From Clostridia bacterium (GTDB taxonomy: Bacteria > Bacillota > Clostridia > Oscillospirales > CAG-272), in the NCBI GenBank assembly GCA_017451485.1, contig JAFTOG010000013.1, forward strand, positions 64,527 to 128,526: 64,000 bases of DNA, written 5' to 3'. The position numbers and the translations under genes are program-made. The notes below the pieces were generated by a model. The model searched no databases, was not told the DNA's origin, and worked only from the letters and a program-made list of their open reading frames with translations. Shown piece by piece: positions 54,211-63,044 of this stretch. Every line of letters begins with the position of its first letter. Position 1 is the first letter of the stretch.

Positions 54211-55675
54211 ATTTTAACAGCGTTTCCTTAATTATTTCTTTCTCGCTGAAAAAGTGCTTACCATTTTGGTCTATTTCGTAGTTTTCATGTCCTTTGCCAA
54301 GAATGAGCAAAATATTATCTTTACTCATCCTGATTCCAAACTCTATGGCATCTTTTCTGTCGGGAACTATATAAAACATACTGTTTCTGTCTATTCCTTT
54401 TTCTATATCCATTATTATATCAAGCTTATCCTCGTTTCTTGGATTGTCGGATGTTATAATTGTTACATCTGCCATTTTAGTTGCTATTTTACCCATAAGA
54501 GCTCTCTTGCTTTTATCTCTGTTTCCTCCACAACCAAAAATCACAATTATTTTTTTATCACTGAATAATCGTCTTACTGAAGCAATTATTTTCTCAAAAG
54601 CCATGGGGGAGTGTGCATAATCAATAAATATTCCTTCTGCCACACATTCCATTCTTCCTTCAATTTTCAATAAGCCGTCACATCCTTTTTGTATACTTTC
54701 ACCATCTACACCCAATAGATATGCACCACTTGAGGCTGCCATAGAATTATACAATGAATACTCACCACACATTATGGTTTTTATATTAAGTGAAGTATTT
54801 TTATTTTCACATATTAAAGTGTAAGATGTACCAGCAGTGTCTATATTAATATTTTCAGCTCTAAAATCACATCTTCTGCTTGTGCCATATGTAACAAATT
54901 CTCTATTAATAAATTTCGGGATTTTTTCTCCATATTTATCATCTCCGTTTATTAATGCAAGTCTGCATTTACAGAATAATTTGATTTTTGAAAAGAAATA
55001 ATTATCCATGCTCTTATGGAAATCCAGATGTTCCCTTGATAGATTTGTAAATATTCCAAGCTCAAATTCTATGGGATATAACTTGGATAGCTCCAACGCA
55101 TGGGATGAAGCCTCCATCACTATATACTCAACACCAGCATTTCTCATAATGTCAAATACTTTATACAATACCTCAGGGTCCGGGGTAGTCATTGCTGATG
55201 TAATATCAACAGTCTCCCCTCCTCCACCATAATCAACTTTTTCTCCATTGATAATGCATTTAATTGAAGATATAAGACCAACACTTTTTCCTGCCGATTT
55301 CAATATTTCATATAAAAAATATGAGGTTGAGGTTTTTCCGTTTGTGCCTGTTATACCTATTATTTTAATATTTTTTGTAGGATTATTATAAAAATTATCC
55401 CACATTACAGCCAAAGTCCTGCGTGAATTATATGTAAGAATAGTTTTTTCATGCTCATAATATATATTTTCATCATCTGTTATTATACAACTACAGCCCG
55501 CATTCAATGCATCTGATATATAATTATTACCATTTCTGTTGATACCCTTTATTGCTATAAAAACAGTATCTTCTCCTGCTTTTCGTGAATCGGAGCAAAT
55601 GTTATTTATCTCTAAATCAAGACAAACCTTAGATCTTATTATCTCCGTCCCCTCCATTAATCTAAAAAGTCTCAT
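54194..55675 (-). CDS. murE: UDP-MurNAc-dipeptide--meso-diaminopimelate ligase
   Basis: Adds the third residue of the stem peptide. ATP-binding GITGTNGKTSTSYFL; SSHALELSKL; and the third-residue selectivity motif TSDNPRNED, where DNPR is diagnostic of meso-DAP enzymes. This implies meso-DAP type peptidoglycan. The ATG at 55675 follows AAGGAG one base after the PBP stop, and is preferred over the frame to 55690. 493 residues. Confidence 0.94.
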   Translation of the reverse strand: MRLFRLMEGTEIIRSKVCLDLEINNICSDSRKAGEDTVFIAIKGINRNGNNYISDALNAGCSCIITDDENIYYEHEKTILTYNSRRTLAVMWDNFYNNPTKNIKIIGITGTNGKTSTSYFLYEILKSAGKSVGLISSIKCIINGEKVDYGGGGETVDITSAMTTPDPEVLYKVFDIMRNAGVEYIVMEASSHALELSKLYPIEFELGIFTNLSREHLDFHKSMDNYFFSKIKLFCKCRLALINGDDKYGEKIPKFINREFVTYGTSRRCDFRAENINIDTAGTSYTLICENKNTSLNIKTIMCGEYSLYNSMAASSGAYLLGVDGESIQKGCDGLLKIEGRMECVAEGIFIDYAHSPMAFEKIIASVRRLFSDKKIIVIFGCGGNRDKSKRALMGKIATKMADVTIITSDNPRNEDKLDIIMDIEKGIDRNSMFYIVPDRKDAIEFGIRMSKDNILLILGKGHENYEIDQNGKHFFSEKEIIKETLLKYETQK

Positions 55676-55676
55676 A

Positions 55677-57911
55677 CTACTCCTTTTCATCTGTGTGCAT
55701 TAAGTATATTGTTACTATATCTCCCTCCTTCAGCTGTTCTCCTGAGGTGGGATATTGAGATATCACTCTTACGCTATCTCCTGCTTTGAAATTTTTACTT
55801 CCTATTATTTTTATATTGAGGTTGTTATATGATAAAAGAATATTAGCCTCCTGAGGCGATTTCCCAATAAGATTAGGAACAACCGTAACCTTCGTATTCT
55901 CTTCATTATTAGTTGTATAAAGAAGTATTTTACCTGTCTTTTCATAAATTATACTATCAGCATACGGAATTTGCGATATTACAGTATCTCCATCACCGAT
56001 TATTTCATAAGCTATACCACTTTTCTCTATTTGTGATACAGCGTCATCTACCGATAGATCAGTATATTTTTCCACTTTAATTTGTCTATGCTCTTCATCC
56101 CGTTCATTGTATTGTGCTTCGACACCCATATATGGTAAAATCAGCTCCATTAACCTTGATACATAAGGAGCAGCCACGACACTACCGTACGCACTACCGA
56201 TACTTGGCTCATCAACAATTATTATTACAGCCACCTGTGCATCCTCACTTGGTGCATAGGCTATGCAGGAAGATACTCTATAGGAGGTATTACCTGAAGA
56301 ATCATATTTGTCTTTTTTTTCAGATGTACCTGTTTTTGCTGCTATGCTATATCCTGGAACATATGCATTTTTGGCACCTCCTTCACCGTCAACACCCTCC
56401 TTTAATATTTGTGAAATAGTAGCACAAACTTTAGAATCAAGTATATTTTCACTTTTATTTACTTCATATTCATATATAATATTACCGTCATTATCCACAA
56501 TACTATCCAAAAGATGAGGCGTTACACAATAACCTCCGTTTGCAACTGTACTAATAGCTCTTAATTGCTGTATCGGAGTTGTTTTGAATGTCTGTCCAAA
56601 AGAATATACAGCTAAGGATACATTTGAAAAATTATCATATGAATGATAATAACCCGTAGCCTCAGACGGTAGATCTATTCCTGTTTTACCCATATATCCA
56701 AATCTTTGAAAATAGCTGTAAAAGGTTCCTCTGCCTATTCTCATAGATAAGGTCATCATTGCAGGGTTACATGATTGCTGTAATGCTTGTGCAAAATTTA
56801 TGCTTCCGTGACCCTTACGCTTATGACAGCTGATTGCTCTGTAATATCCGTCTATCTTGAGTGAGCCGGTACAATTAAAGCCTGACTCCACAGTCGCTAC
56901 TCCTTCCTGCAATGCCACAGATGTAGTAACAAGCTTAAATGTTGAGCCCGGCTCATATAATTCTGACACTGCTTTATTGCTCCACATTCTAAAAAGAAGG
57001 TCCAGGTATTCTTGTCTGTATTCCTTTGAATTTTTTTCAAAGGAATTAAGCTTATTTTGAGATAAACTATCAAGTGTATATGGATCATTTAAGTCAAACG
57101 AAGGATAAGTAGCCATAGCTAATACAGCACCGGTTTTAGGGTCCATAACTATTCCTGTTGCTCTATTGCACGCACCGGATTCTGTAGCTGCATCTTTTAA
57201 TTGCACCTCTAATTGCTTTTGTATATAAAAGTCTATAGTTGTGCAAATATTATATCCGTTTTCACTTTCTATATATTCCTCATATTGAAATGGCATATCG
57301 TTGCTTTTAGCGTCCTGTGCTGTTATATATTTGCCACCTGTACCCTCCAGAATGTTGTTATACACCTTTTCAAGTCCGTATATTCCCACTCCGTCTGCAT
57401 TTACAAAACCCAAAGTATGGGATGCCAAATCCGAATACGGATAATATCTTTTTGCACTTGCATTAAGCTTAATTTGCTCCTCTAATGAGTTTTTATCTAT
57501 ATATTCTCTTACTTTGTCCGAAGACTCTTTATCAAGGCTGTTAGATATTATTTGATATTTGTATCCCTTTTTATTAGCTTTTTCCAATATAGTGTTATAA
57601 TCTGCACCTGTGATTTCGGATAAATTCTTAGCTATAAATTCGGGGTTACTAATATTTTTAGGGCAAATATAAAGAACCCAAACCGTTTTGTTTGTTGCAA
57701 GTACTCTACCGTTAGAATCATATATTGTACCTCTTAAAGGATTTACATTGGTTTCCACTGTCATCTGGTCTATAACTGATTGCTGATATTGATTATAATT
57801 CATTATTTGTAATTTAAATAATGTAAAACAAATAACTAAAGCAATCAAAAGATATAACAAAAGTAAAAACACGCCCCTTTTAGAGGCTTTTTCAGGCAAA
57901 TAATTAACCAT
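55677..57911 (-). CDS. Class B penicillin-binding protein (FtsI/SpoVD type) with PASTA domains
   Basis: D,D-transpeptidase that cross-links septal or spore-septum peptidoglycan. N-terminal membrane anchor (about residues 12-32), dimerisation domain with NPLRGTIYDSNGRVLA, then the transpeptidase domain with the active-site STFK near residue 325, SCN and KTGTSE. Two PASTA domains (about 605-670 and 675-740) end the protein. SpoVD and PBP2x-type FtsI both carry PASTA domains, so the division/sporulation role stays open. The start at 57911 follows GGAGTATATT and is preferred over a GTG at 57929. A strong terminator lies just upstream. Confidence 0.92.
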   Translation of the reverse strand: MVNYLPEKASKRGVFLLLLYLLIALVICFTLFKLQIMNYNQYQQSVIDQMTVETNVNPLRGTIYDSNGRVLATNKTVWVLYICPKNISNPEFIAKNLSEITGADYNTILEKANKKGYKYQIISNSLDKESSDKVREYIDKNSLEEQIKLNASAKRYYPYSDLASHTLGFVNADGVGIYGLEKVYNNILEGTGGKYITAQDAKSNDMPFQYEEYIESENGYNICTTIDFYIQKQLEVQLKDAATESGACNRATGIVMDPKTGAVLAMATYPSFDLNDPYTLDSLSQNKLNSFEKNSKEYRQEYLDLLFRMWSNKAVSELYEPGSTFKLVTTSVALQEGVATVESGFNCTGSLKIDGYYRAISCHKRKGHGSINFAQALQQSCNPAMMTLSMRIGRGTFYSYFQRFGYMGKTGIDLPSEATGYYHSYDNFSNVSLAVYSFGQTFKTTPIQQLRAISTVANGGYCVTPHLLDSIVDNDGNIIYEYEVNKSENILDSKVCATISQILKEGVDGEGGAKNAYVPGYSIAAKTGTSEKKDKYDSSGNTSYRVSSCIAYAPSEDAQVAVIIIVDEPSIGSAYGSVVAAPYVSRLMELILPYMGVEAQYNERDEEHRQIKVEKYTDLSVDDAVSQIEKSGIAYEIIGDGDTVISQIPYADSIIYEKTGKILLYTTNNEENTKVTVVPNLIGKSPQEANILLSYNNLNIKIIGSKNFKAGDSVRVISQYPTSGEQLKEGDIVTIYLMHTDEKE

Positions 57912-57960
57912 AATATACTCCATAATCACCCATTCTCATGAAATATATACGCAATAAGTA

Positions 57961-57997
57961 ATAAAAAAAGACCTTGTTGAACAAGGTCTTTTTTTAT
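57961..57997 (-). terminator. Strong terminator inside the dcw cluster
   Basis: Near-perfect inverted repeat, arms 57963-57978 and 57980-57995 (core AAGACCTTGTT) with flanking A7 and T7. It lies after the ftsL-position gene and about 50 bp before the PBP start. I see no consensus promoter between it and the PBP gene, so expression of the downstream wall genes needs read-through or a weak promoter. Confidence 0.88.
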
Positions 57998-58009
57998 TAT
58001 TTTTTTGAA

Positions 58010-58321
58010 TTAGAATCCACCGAATCCAAATGCAAATACCATAGCCATCATTGTAAATACAATGGTTAAAATAACAGATGCAACAGGAAACTCATTTTTG
58101 AATATTCTTTTTGTTATAGGTGCCTGATAAGAAGTGTCTTGCACTTTCTTTCCACTTTCATTATTATCAATCTTCATATAACGGGTCTGCTGAAGGTCGT
58201 CAATCTCCCTGTATTTCTTTTTGCTTTTCTTTTCCTTTTCTTTATAAGAGCGCTCCACAACATTTTCCGAAACATCGGATGATCTTTTTGCGCCATAATT
58301 TTTTCTTATTGTTCCGTACAT
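58010..58321 (-). CDS. Small membrane protein in the ftsL position
   Basis: 103-residue protein between rsmH and the class B PBP, where FtsL usually lies. A lysine/glutamate-rich cytoplasmic region (about residues 1-75) is followed by a single hydrophobic helix (80-101, VASVILTIVFTMMAMVFAFG) and then a stop. True FtsL has a short cytoplasmic part, a TM helix and an extracellular coiled coil; the coiled coil is missing here. Sequence similarity to FtsL is not visible, so only the position supports the link. GGAGG precedes the ATG. Confidence 0.7.
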   Translation of the reverse strand: MYGTIRKNYGAKRSSDVSENVVERSYKEKEKKSKKKYREIDDLQQTRYMKIDNNESGKKVQDTSYQAPITKRIFKNEFPVASVILTIVFTMMAMVFAFGFGGF

Positions 58322-58341
58322 TGTAAGTTCCTCCGTAGTTG

Positions 58342-59277
58342 TTAAATTTTCTCTGCTACTCTGAGTTTAGCACTCTTAGATCTTAAATTTAATTTTAGTT
58401 CTTCAGCTGTTGCTGTTATAGGCTTCTTGGTTATTATCTTAAGCTTCGGCTTATTTCCACAGACACATACTGGAAAATCTGCAGGACATGTACATCCTCG
58501 GGCATAATCGTTAAATTTATTTTTAACTATTCTGTCTTCAAGAGAGTGAAATGTCATAATAACGATTCTTCCACCATTGTTTAATTTAGGAACTGCTGCT
58601 TCAATTGCTGGATTTATTACATCAAGCTCATGATTTACTTCAATCCTTATTGCCTGAAATGTTCTTTTTGCAGGATGCTGAGCTTCTTTTTTTGCTGCTC
58701 CCACAGGAATGGCACTTTTTATGATGTTCGCCAACTCAGTTGTGGTCTTGATAGGTGCTTGTTCCCTTGTAGAAACTATCTTTCTTGCTATTTGAGGAGC
58801 AAATCTCTCTTCGCCGTAGTCGTAAATGACTCTTTTTAGCTCTGATTCGCTGTATGTATTGATAACATCATAGGCTGAAAATGGATTTTGCACATTCATT
58901 CTCATATCAAGCTCTGCCTCGGTATTATAGGAAAAGCCTCTCTCGGGAGTATCAAGCTGAAAGGATGAGACACCTAGATCCATAATGACACCGTCAACAG
59001 AATCAATACCTAAATCATTTAGTATTCTTCCAAGCTCACAGAAATTACTTTTTATAAGTATAGAACGACATCCATACTTTTCAAATTTTTCTTTACAGGC
59101 TGCAAGGGCGTCATCGTCCTGGTCTATTGAAATCAATTTACCTGAGTCAAGTCTTTTAAGAATTTCCTCAGAGTGACCGCCACCACCGGCTGTGCAGTCC
59201 ACATAGATACCGTAAGGTTTTATATTAAGCGAATCAATACATTCACTAAGCATAACCGAAAAGTGTAAAAAATCCAT
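58342..59277 (-). CDS. rsmH: 16S rRNA (cytosine1402-N4)-methyltransferase
   Basis: SAM-dependent methylation of C1402 in the 30S decoding centre. The N-terminal HFSVMLSECID, the SAM motif VDCTAGGGGHSEEIL near residues 28-42, GVIMDLGVSSFQLDTPERGFS and the C-terminal ALRVNHELDVI-like RIEVNHELDVI and MTFHSLEDRIVK are diagnostic. 311 residues. It follows mraZ by 11 bp. Confidence 0.96.
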   Translation of the reverse strand: MDFLHFSVMLSECIDSLNIKPYGIYVDCTAGGGGHSEEILKRLDSGKLISIDQDDDALAACKEKFEKYGCRSILIKSNFCELGRILNDLGIDSVDGVIMDLGVSSFQLDTPERGFSYNTEAELDMRMNVQNPFSAYDVINTYSESELKRVIYDYGEERFAPQIARKIVSTREQAPIKTTTELANIIKSAIPVGAAKKEAQHPAKRTFQAIRIEVNHELDVINPAIEAAVPKLNNGGRIVIMTFHSLEDRIVKNKFNDYARGCTCPADFPVCVCGNKPKLKIITKKPITATAEELKLNLRSKSAKLRVAEKI

Positions 59278-59288
59278 TTGTCCTTCCT

Positions 59289-59711
59289 TTAGAAGCCAAG
59301 CTCCATCATAAGTTCTTTAATCTTATTCATATCGACACTCTTGCTCTTCTCCTCAAAGACCTCCTGTGCCCATATTTCAATATGAGTACCAACACCCATA
59401 ACAAGAACATTTTTTTCAATACCAACCTTATCCTTAAGGAATGAAGGTATTACTATTCTTCCCTGTACATCGGGCTGTACATCAACTGTATTGGAATAAA
59501 TTGCTCTTATAAAATCGTCGAACTTTAAGCTTGGGAGCTGAGAAATCTTTTCTTCATATTTTGCCCATTCCACATCCGAATAAACAAGAATACATTTGTT
59601 AAAATCATTGTAAGTAAGTTTGAAGGAACCGCCCAGCTCGTCCTTGAACTTTGCCGGAACAAACATTCTGTTTTTTGAATCAACTGTATGTTCATATCTG
59701 CCGTAAAGCAT
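59289..59711 (-). CDS. mraZ: Transcriptional regulator MraZ
   Basis: AbrB-like regulator binding upstream of the dcw cluster, usually repressing it. 140 residues, two repeats of the MraZ fold: HTVDSKNRMFVPAKFKDELG near residues 7-26 and VDVQPDVQGRIVIPSFLKDK near 75-94. GAAAGGAGG precedes the ATG. First gene of the cluster, with promoter and direct repeats just upstream. Confidence 0.96.
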   Translation of the reverse strand: MLYGRYEHTVDSKNRMFVPAKFKDELGGSFKLTYNDFNKCILVYSDVEWAKYEEKISQLPSLKFDDFIRAIYSNTVDVQPDVQGRIVIPSFLKDKVGIEKNVLVMGVGTHIEIWAQEVFEEKSKSVDMNKIKELMMELGF

Positions 59712-59731
59712 TCGGTTTTCCTCCTTTCACT

Positions 59732-59769
59732 CCACTTTTCTCCGTTTTTGCTCCACTTTTAACCACTTT
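59732..59769 (-). promoter_or_regulatory. MraZ-type direct repeats at the mraZ promoter
   Basis: On the minus strand AAAGTGG occurs at 59763-59769, 59753-59759 and 59732-59738, with a degenerate AAAACGG at 59742-59748. Spacing is 10-11 bp, one helical turn. AAAGTGG-like boxes in tandem are the MraZ target described in mollicutes, and TGGG-type repeats in E. coli. They sit across the likely transcription start. Confidence 0.78.
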
Positions 59770-59778
59770 ACTGTCATT

Positions 59779-59807
59779 ATTATATACTATTGATAAATAA
59801 AATGCAA
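59779..59807 (-). promoter_or_regulatory. Promoter of the mraZ/dcw operon
   Basis: Minus-strand TTGCAT (59802-59807), 17-bp spacer, TATAAT (59779-59784). The AAAGTGG repeats begin 10 bp downstream of the -10. Confidence 0.82.
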
Positions 59808-60004
59808 GAGTTTTTTCAAATTTTTTTCGCATTTTTTCAACAAATTGTAAATTTTTCATAAATTTTGATCATAAAATAAAAATATATGCAGGTATAGTTA
59901 AAAGGACAGTATATGTTGAAACAATAAACAAATAAGCCGATTGGCATCATCCACCACCGTATTCTTTAATTACTTTAATTTTTCAAGTCAGTTTCTATTT
60001 CAAC

Positions 60005-60035
60005 AAAAAAGGTATCTACCTTGCGATAGATACCT
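60005..60035 (-). terminator. Rho-independent terminator of uvrC-rsmD-coaD
   Basis: Minus-strand stem AGGTATCTA/TAGATACCT (60027-60035 and 60010-60018), followed by TTTTTTG, about 20 bp after the coaD stop. Confidence 0.88.
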
Positions 60036-60054
60036 AATTTATGTATTAGAATGG

Positions 60055-60552
60055 TTATAATTCTTTATTTGTTTTCTTTGCCTCATAATATTCCATAATT
60101 TTATCATATGCTTTCGGAGGAATTAAAGCACTGATGTCGTCTCCTCTTAAAAGCTTATCTTTAACAAGGCTGGAGCTAACACTCTTCATTTCTCCGTGAC
60201 TTCTTATAAAAATAGTTTCAAAGCTCGAATCATAAGATTTCATTATATTTGCCAGCTTTTTTTCGTATTCTTCATCACTTGTTGAGCGTATACCTCTTAT
60301 AATCTTATCTATACCGTGCTCATGCATATAATTTACGGTAAGACCGTCATAGGCGTCCACCTTAACATTTGGAATATCAGAAAGTGCCAGCTTCATAATT
60401 TCCTTTTTCTCTTCAAGAGTAAAGGTGTATTCCTTTTCGCTGTTAATCAGTGCTACAACATAAAACTCATCAAAAAACTGACATGCCTTTTTAATTATTT
60501 CCATATGACCTACGGTAATTGGGTCAAAGCTCCCTGTCATTATAGCCTTCAT
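60055..60552 (-). CDS. coaD: Phosphopantetheine adenylyltransferase
   Basis: Penultimate step of coenzyme A synthesis, adding AMP to 4'-phosphopantetheine. MTGSFDPITVGHMEIIKKA near the N-terminus contains the TxGH nucleotide motif, and IIRGIRSTSDEEYEKKLAN carries the second family signature. 165 residues. It overlaps the end of rsmD by 29 bp. A second ATG four codons in (60540) follows GAAGG and is an alternative start; family alignment favours 60552. Confidence 0.95.
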   Translation of the reverse strand: MKAIMTGSFDPITVGHMEIIKKACQFFDEFYVVALINSEKEYTFTLEEKKEIMKLALSDIPNVKVDAYDGLTVNYMHEHGIDKIIRGIRSTSDEEYEKKLANIMKSYDSSFETIFIRSHGEMKSVSSSLVKDKLLRGDDISALIPPKAYDKIMEYYEAKKTNKEL

Positions 60553-61120
60553 AATTATTTTCCGCCTTATATCTTAGTAAAGTTATATAGCTTACAGAAT
60601 ACTTAGATTTTTTTTGAATCTCAAATCTGTAGACTAAATCCTCCTCACCGTCAAATATATCCTCATATCCACTTTCACAAACAATGATACAGCCGTCTGA
60701 CATTACATCGGCATTAATAAGCTTACGCAAAATACCACAGATAATTTTTTCCTTATAGGGAGGGTCAATGAATATTATATCATACTTTTCCTTTCCTGCC
60801 AAGCCCCTAATCATCTGATTATAATCACAGGCAGAAATTCTGCATCTATCAAACAACTTGGTTTTCTTTGCATTTCTTATTACGATGTCTATGGCATCTC
60901 TTGATACATCGCAAAATGTAGCCTTCTTTGCTCCCCTGCTGAGAGCCTCCAGTCCCATTTGTCCGCTTCCCGCAAAAAGGTCGAGCACACAAGTGTTATC
61001 TACCTCAAACTGTATCATGGAAAAAACAGCCTCTTTAACTCTTTGAGTAGTAGGTCTTGTAGCCTCTCCTTCAAGTGTTTCAAGATTCATTCCTCTTGCT
61101 GTTCCTGTAATTATTTTCAT
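60524..61120 (-). CDS. rsmD: 16S rRNA (guanine966-N2)-methyltransferase
   Basis: SAM-dependent m2G966 methylation in helix 31. ITGTARGMNLETLEG at the N-terminus, the SAM motif VLDLFAGSGQMGLEALSRGA near residues 44-63, and the catalytic FIDPPY are all present. 198 residues. GAGGTG precedes the ATG. The rsmD-coaD pairing is near-universal in bacteria. Confidence 0.95.
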   Translation of the reverse strand: MKIITGTARGMNLETLEGEATRPTTQRVKEAVFSMIQFEVDNTCVLDLFAGSGQMGLEALSRGAKKATFCDVSRDAIDIVIRNAKKTKLFDRCRISACDYNQMIRGLAGKEKYDIIFIDPPYKEKIICGILRKLINADVMSDGCIIVCESGYEDIFDGEEDLVYRFEIQKKSKYSVSYITLLRYKAENNYEGYNDREL

Positions 61121-61132
61121 ATTGCACCTCTA

Positions 61133-62971
61133 TTATTTTTTGAAAAAATCTACTATATTTTTGGCATCAGTTTGACTGATTGACCGTACTGATGCAAGTT
61201 CTTCCTCTGTTGCATTTCTGATGGCTGATACAGTTTTGAAATGAGCAAGTAAGGCTTTAGCCTTAGCTGGGCCGATCCCCTTTATACTTTCAAAGGCAGA
61301 ATGCTTCATAGTTTTACGCTTGGCACTATCCATTTTTGAAACGGTAAATCTATGTACCTCCTCCTGTAGCTTGTACACAAAAACAAATACAGACTGCTCC
61401 TTTGCTATACTTATTTCCTCTGTATCAGTCACGATTGTTCTTGTTTTATGGTGCTCATCCTTTACCATTCCAAACACTGGAATAATAATACTCATTTTAT
61501 CAAGGACTTCTTTAACTGCACCCACATGAGTCATGCCGCCGTCCAGAAGAATCAAATCAGGGCGTTTCGAGTAGCTTCCACTCTCGTCGTCAAGATGAGA
61601 TAACCGTCTTTCTATTACCTCACGCATTGCCGAATAATCATCTATGCCATCTTGATTTTTTATTTTGAAAACACGATAATCCTTCTTTTGTAGCTTACCG
61701 TCGTCCCATACTATCATTCCGGCTGTTATATGTTCCTTGCCAAGATTAGAAATATCATATGCCTCTATTCTCTCGGGTAATTCTTCCAAGCAAAGCATTT
61801 CAGCAAGCTTTGTTAGTACACCGATATCGTGTTCTGATTTTATTTTATACTGCCTTGACTGCTCCTCAGCATTAAGAGTTACCATTTCGCATAATCTTTT
61901 ATGCTCTCCCTTTTGAGGTATCTTAACATTTATTGCTCTTTTAGCTACTAATCTCAGATATTCCTCAATCAATACTCTCTCGTCTTCTGCGAGTTGGAAG
62001 GATAGAAAGATCTCAGTAGGTATATATTCCCGCCTTTCATAAAGCTCACAAATAAACGATGACATATACTCATAATCATCCCCAACTGTAAGCTCAGATG
62101 CACCAAATATAAATGTTTCGCTATCGGCTATGATTCCGGATCTTATATAAAAAATTGATATACATGTACTGAGTTCATTTGAAAATGTTGCAATTATGTC
62201 ATATTCATCATCAGGAGAGCCAACTACCTTTTGTCCTTCTCCAAGATGCTTCATAGCCTCTATAGTATCCCTGCATCTTGCAGCATCCTCAAATCTCTCA
62301 TTCTCTGCATGAGAATACATTTGCTCGGTTAATGAAGCTATTGCATCTTTAGTGTTGCCCCTCAAAATTTTTGCAGCACATTGCATGATACCATAATAGT
62401 CCCTCTGAGATATACTGTTATCGCACGGAGCAACACACCTACCAAGCTGCTTGTATATACACGGTCTTTCTTTTCCTATATCCTTTGGAAAGCTTCTCTT
62501 ACATACAGGTAGCATAAGGGATTTTTCAATAGACTCTATGATGTTATATACAACAGACATACCTGAATACGGTCCATAATATCTTGCCCCATCAGCAAGT
62601 CTTTTTCTTGTCACGTGAAGCCTCGGATAATCCTCGTTCATAGTTACTTTGATATAGGGATATGATTTAGAGTCCTTGAGCAGTATGTTATACTTGGGTG
62701 AATACTGCTTTATTTTTACATTTTCAAGTGCAAGAGCTTCTATTTCCGTATCGCATAGCACTATCTCAAAATCGTATACATTAGACACCATCCTTACAGT
62801 TTTAAGATTAGCATCTGATGATAAGTGAAAATACTGTGATACTCTATCCTTTAGAGATCGGGATTTTCCAACATAAATAACAGTTCCCTTCCTGTCCTTC
62901 ATAATGTAAATTCCCGGAGTACGGGGTAAATTATTCGACTTGTTTCTAAGATATTCAATTCTTGATTCCAA
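61133..62971 (-). CDS. uvrC: Excinuclease ABC subunit C (TTG start)
   Basis: Nucleotide excision repair nuclease making both incisions, 612 residues. GIY-YIG domain at residues 12-90 (TPGIYIMKDRKGTVIYVGKS), a cysteine-containing region near 165-185, UVR domain about 200-235, the RNase H-like UvrC domain with AYDISNLG and LILLDGGMTHVGAV, and C-terminal helix-hairpin-helix (IKGIGPAKAKALLAHF). The frame begins with TTG after a G6 ribosome binding site, with no nearby ATG. It follows the ptsH terminator. Confidence 0.96.
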   Translation of the reverse strand: MESRIEYLRNKSNNLPRTPGIYIMKDRKGTVIYVGKSRSLKDRVSQYFHLSSDANLKTVRMVSNVYDFEIVLCDTEIEALALENVKIKQYSPKYNILLKDSKSYPYIKVTMNEDYPRLHVTRKRLADGARYYGPYSGMSVVYNIIESIEKSLMLPVCKRSFPKDIGKERPCIYKQLGRCVAPCDNSISQRDYYGIMQCAAKILRGNTKDAIASLTEQMYSHAENERFEDAARCRDTIEAMKHLGEGQKVVGSPDDEYDIIATFSNELSTCISIFYIRSGIIADSETFIFGASELTVGDDYEYMSSFICELYERREYIPTEIFLSFQLAEDERVLIEEYLRLVAKRAINVKIPQKGEHKRLCEMVTLNAEEQSRQYKIKSEHDIGVLTKLAEMLCLEELPERIEAYDISNLGKEHITAGMIVWDDGKLQKKDYRVFKIKNQDGIDDYSAMREVIERRLSHLDDESGSYSKRPDLILLDGGMTHVGAVKEVLDKMSIIIPVFGMVKDEHHKTRTIVTDTEEISIAKEQSVFVFVYKLQEEVHRFTVSKMDSAKRKTMKHSAFESIKGIGPAKAKALLAHFKTVSAIRNATEEELASVRSISQTDAKNIVDFFKK

Positions 62972-62999
62972 AATATTCCCCCCATTTCAAGCATGCTGT

Positions 63000-63031
63000 A
63001 AATAAATAGGCGATAGTCAAAAACCATCGCC
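63000..63031 (-). terminator. Terminator of ptsH
   Basis: Minus-strand GGCGAT/ATCGCC stem (63026-63031 and 63009-63014), 11-nt loop, followed by TATTTATTT. Moderate strength. Confidence 0.7.
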
Positions 63032-63044
63032 AATATGTATTCAG

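Larger units (their letters stand above)
59712..60054. other. 343-bp intergenic region between mraZ and coaD
   Basis: The mraZ-proximal 100 bp holds the promoter and MraZ repeats, and the coaD-proximal end holds a terminator. The middle, roughly 59870-60000, shows no credible ORF with a ribosome binding site. A locally less AT-rich patch (59938-59962) stands out but I cannot assign it. Confidence 0.6.

Noticed and set aside
57912-57960. Sigma-A promoter for the PBP-mur genes
   Set aside because: AT-rich hexamers exist (for example TATATA), but none has a matching -35 at 16-18 bp, so I do not list one.
59840-59965. Possible 37-codon minus-strand ORF encoding a Cys/Phe/Tyr-rich peptide
   Set aside because: The only G-rich sequence (GGTGGTGG) abuts the ATG with no spacing for a ribosome binding site, and the composition is that of random AT-rich DNA.
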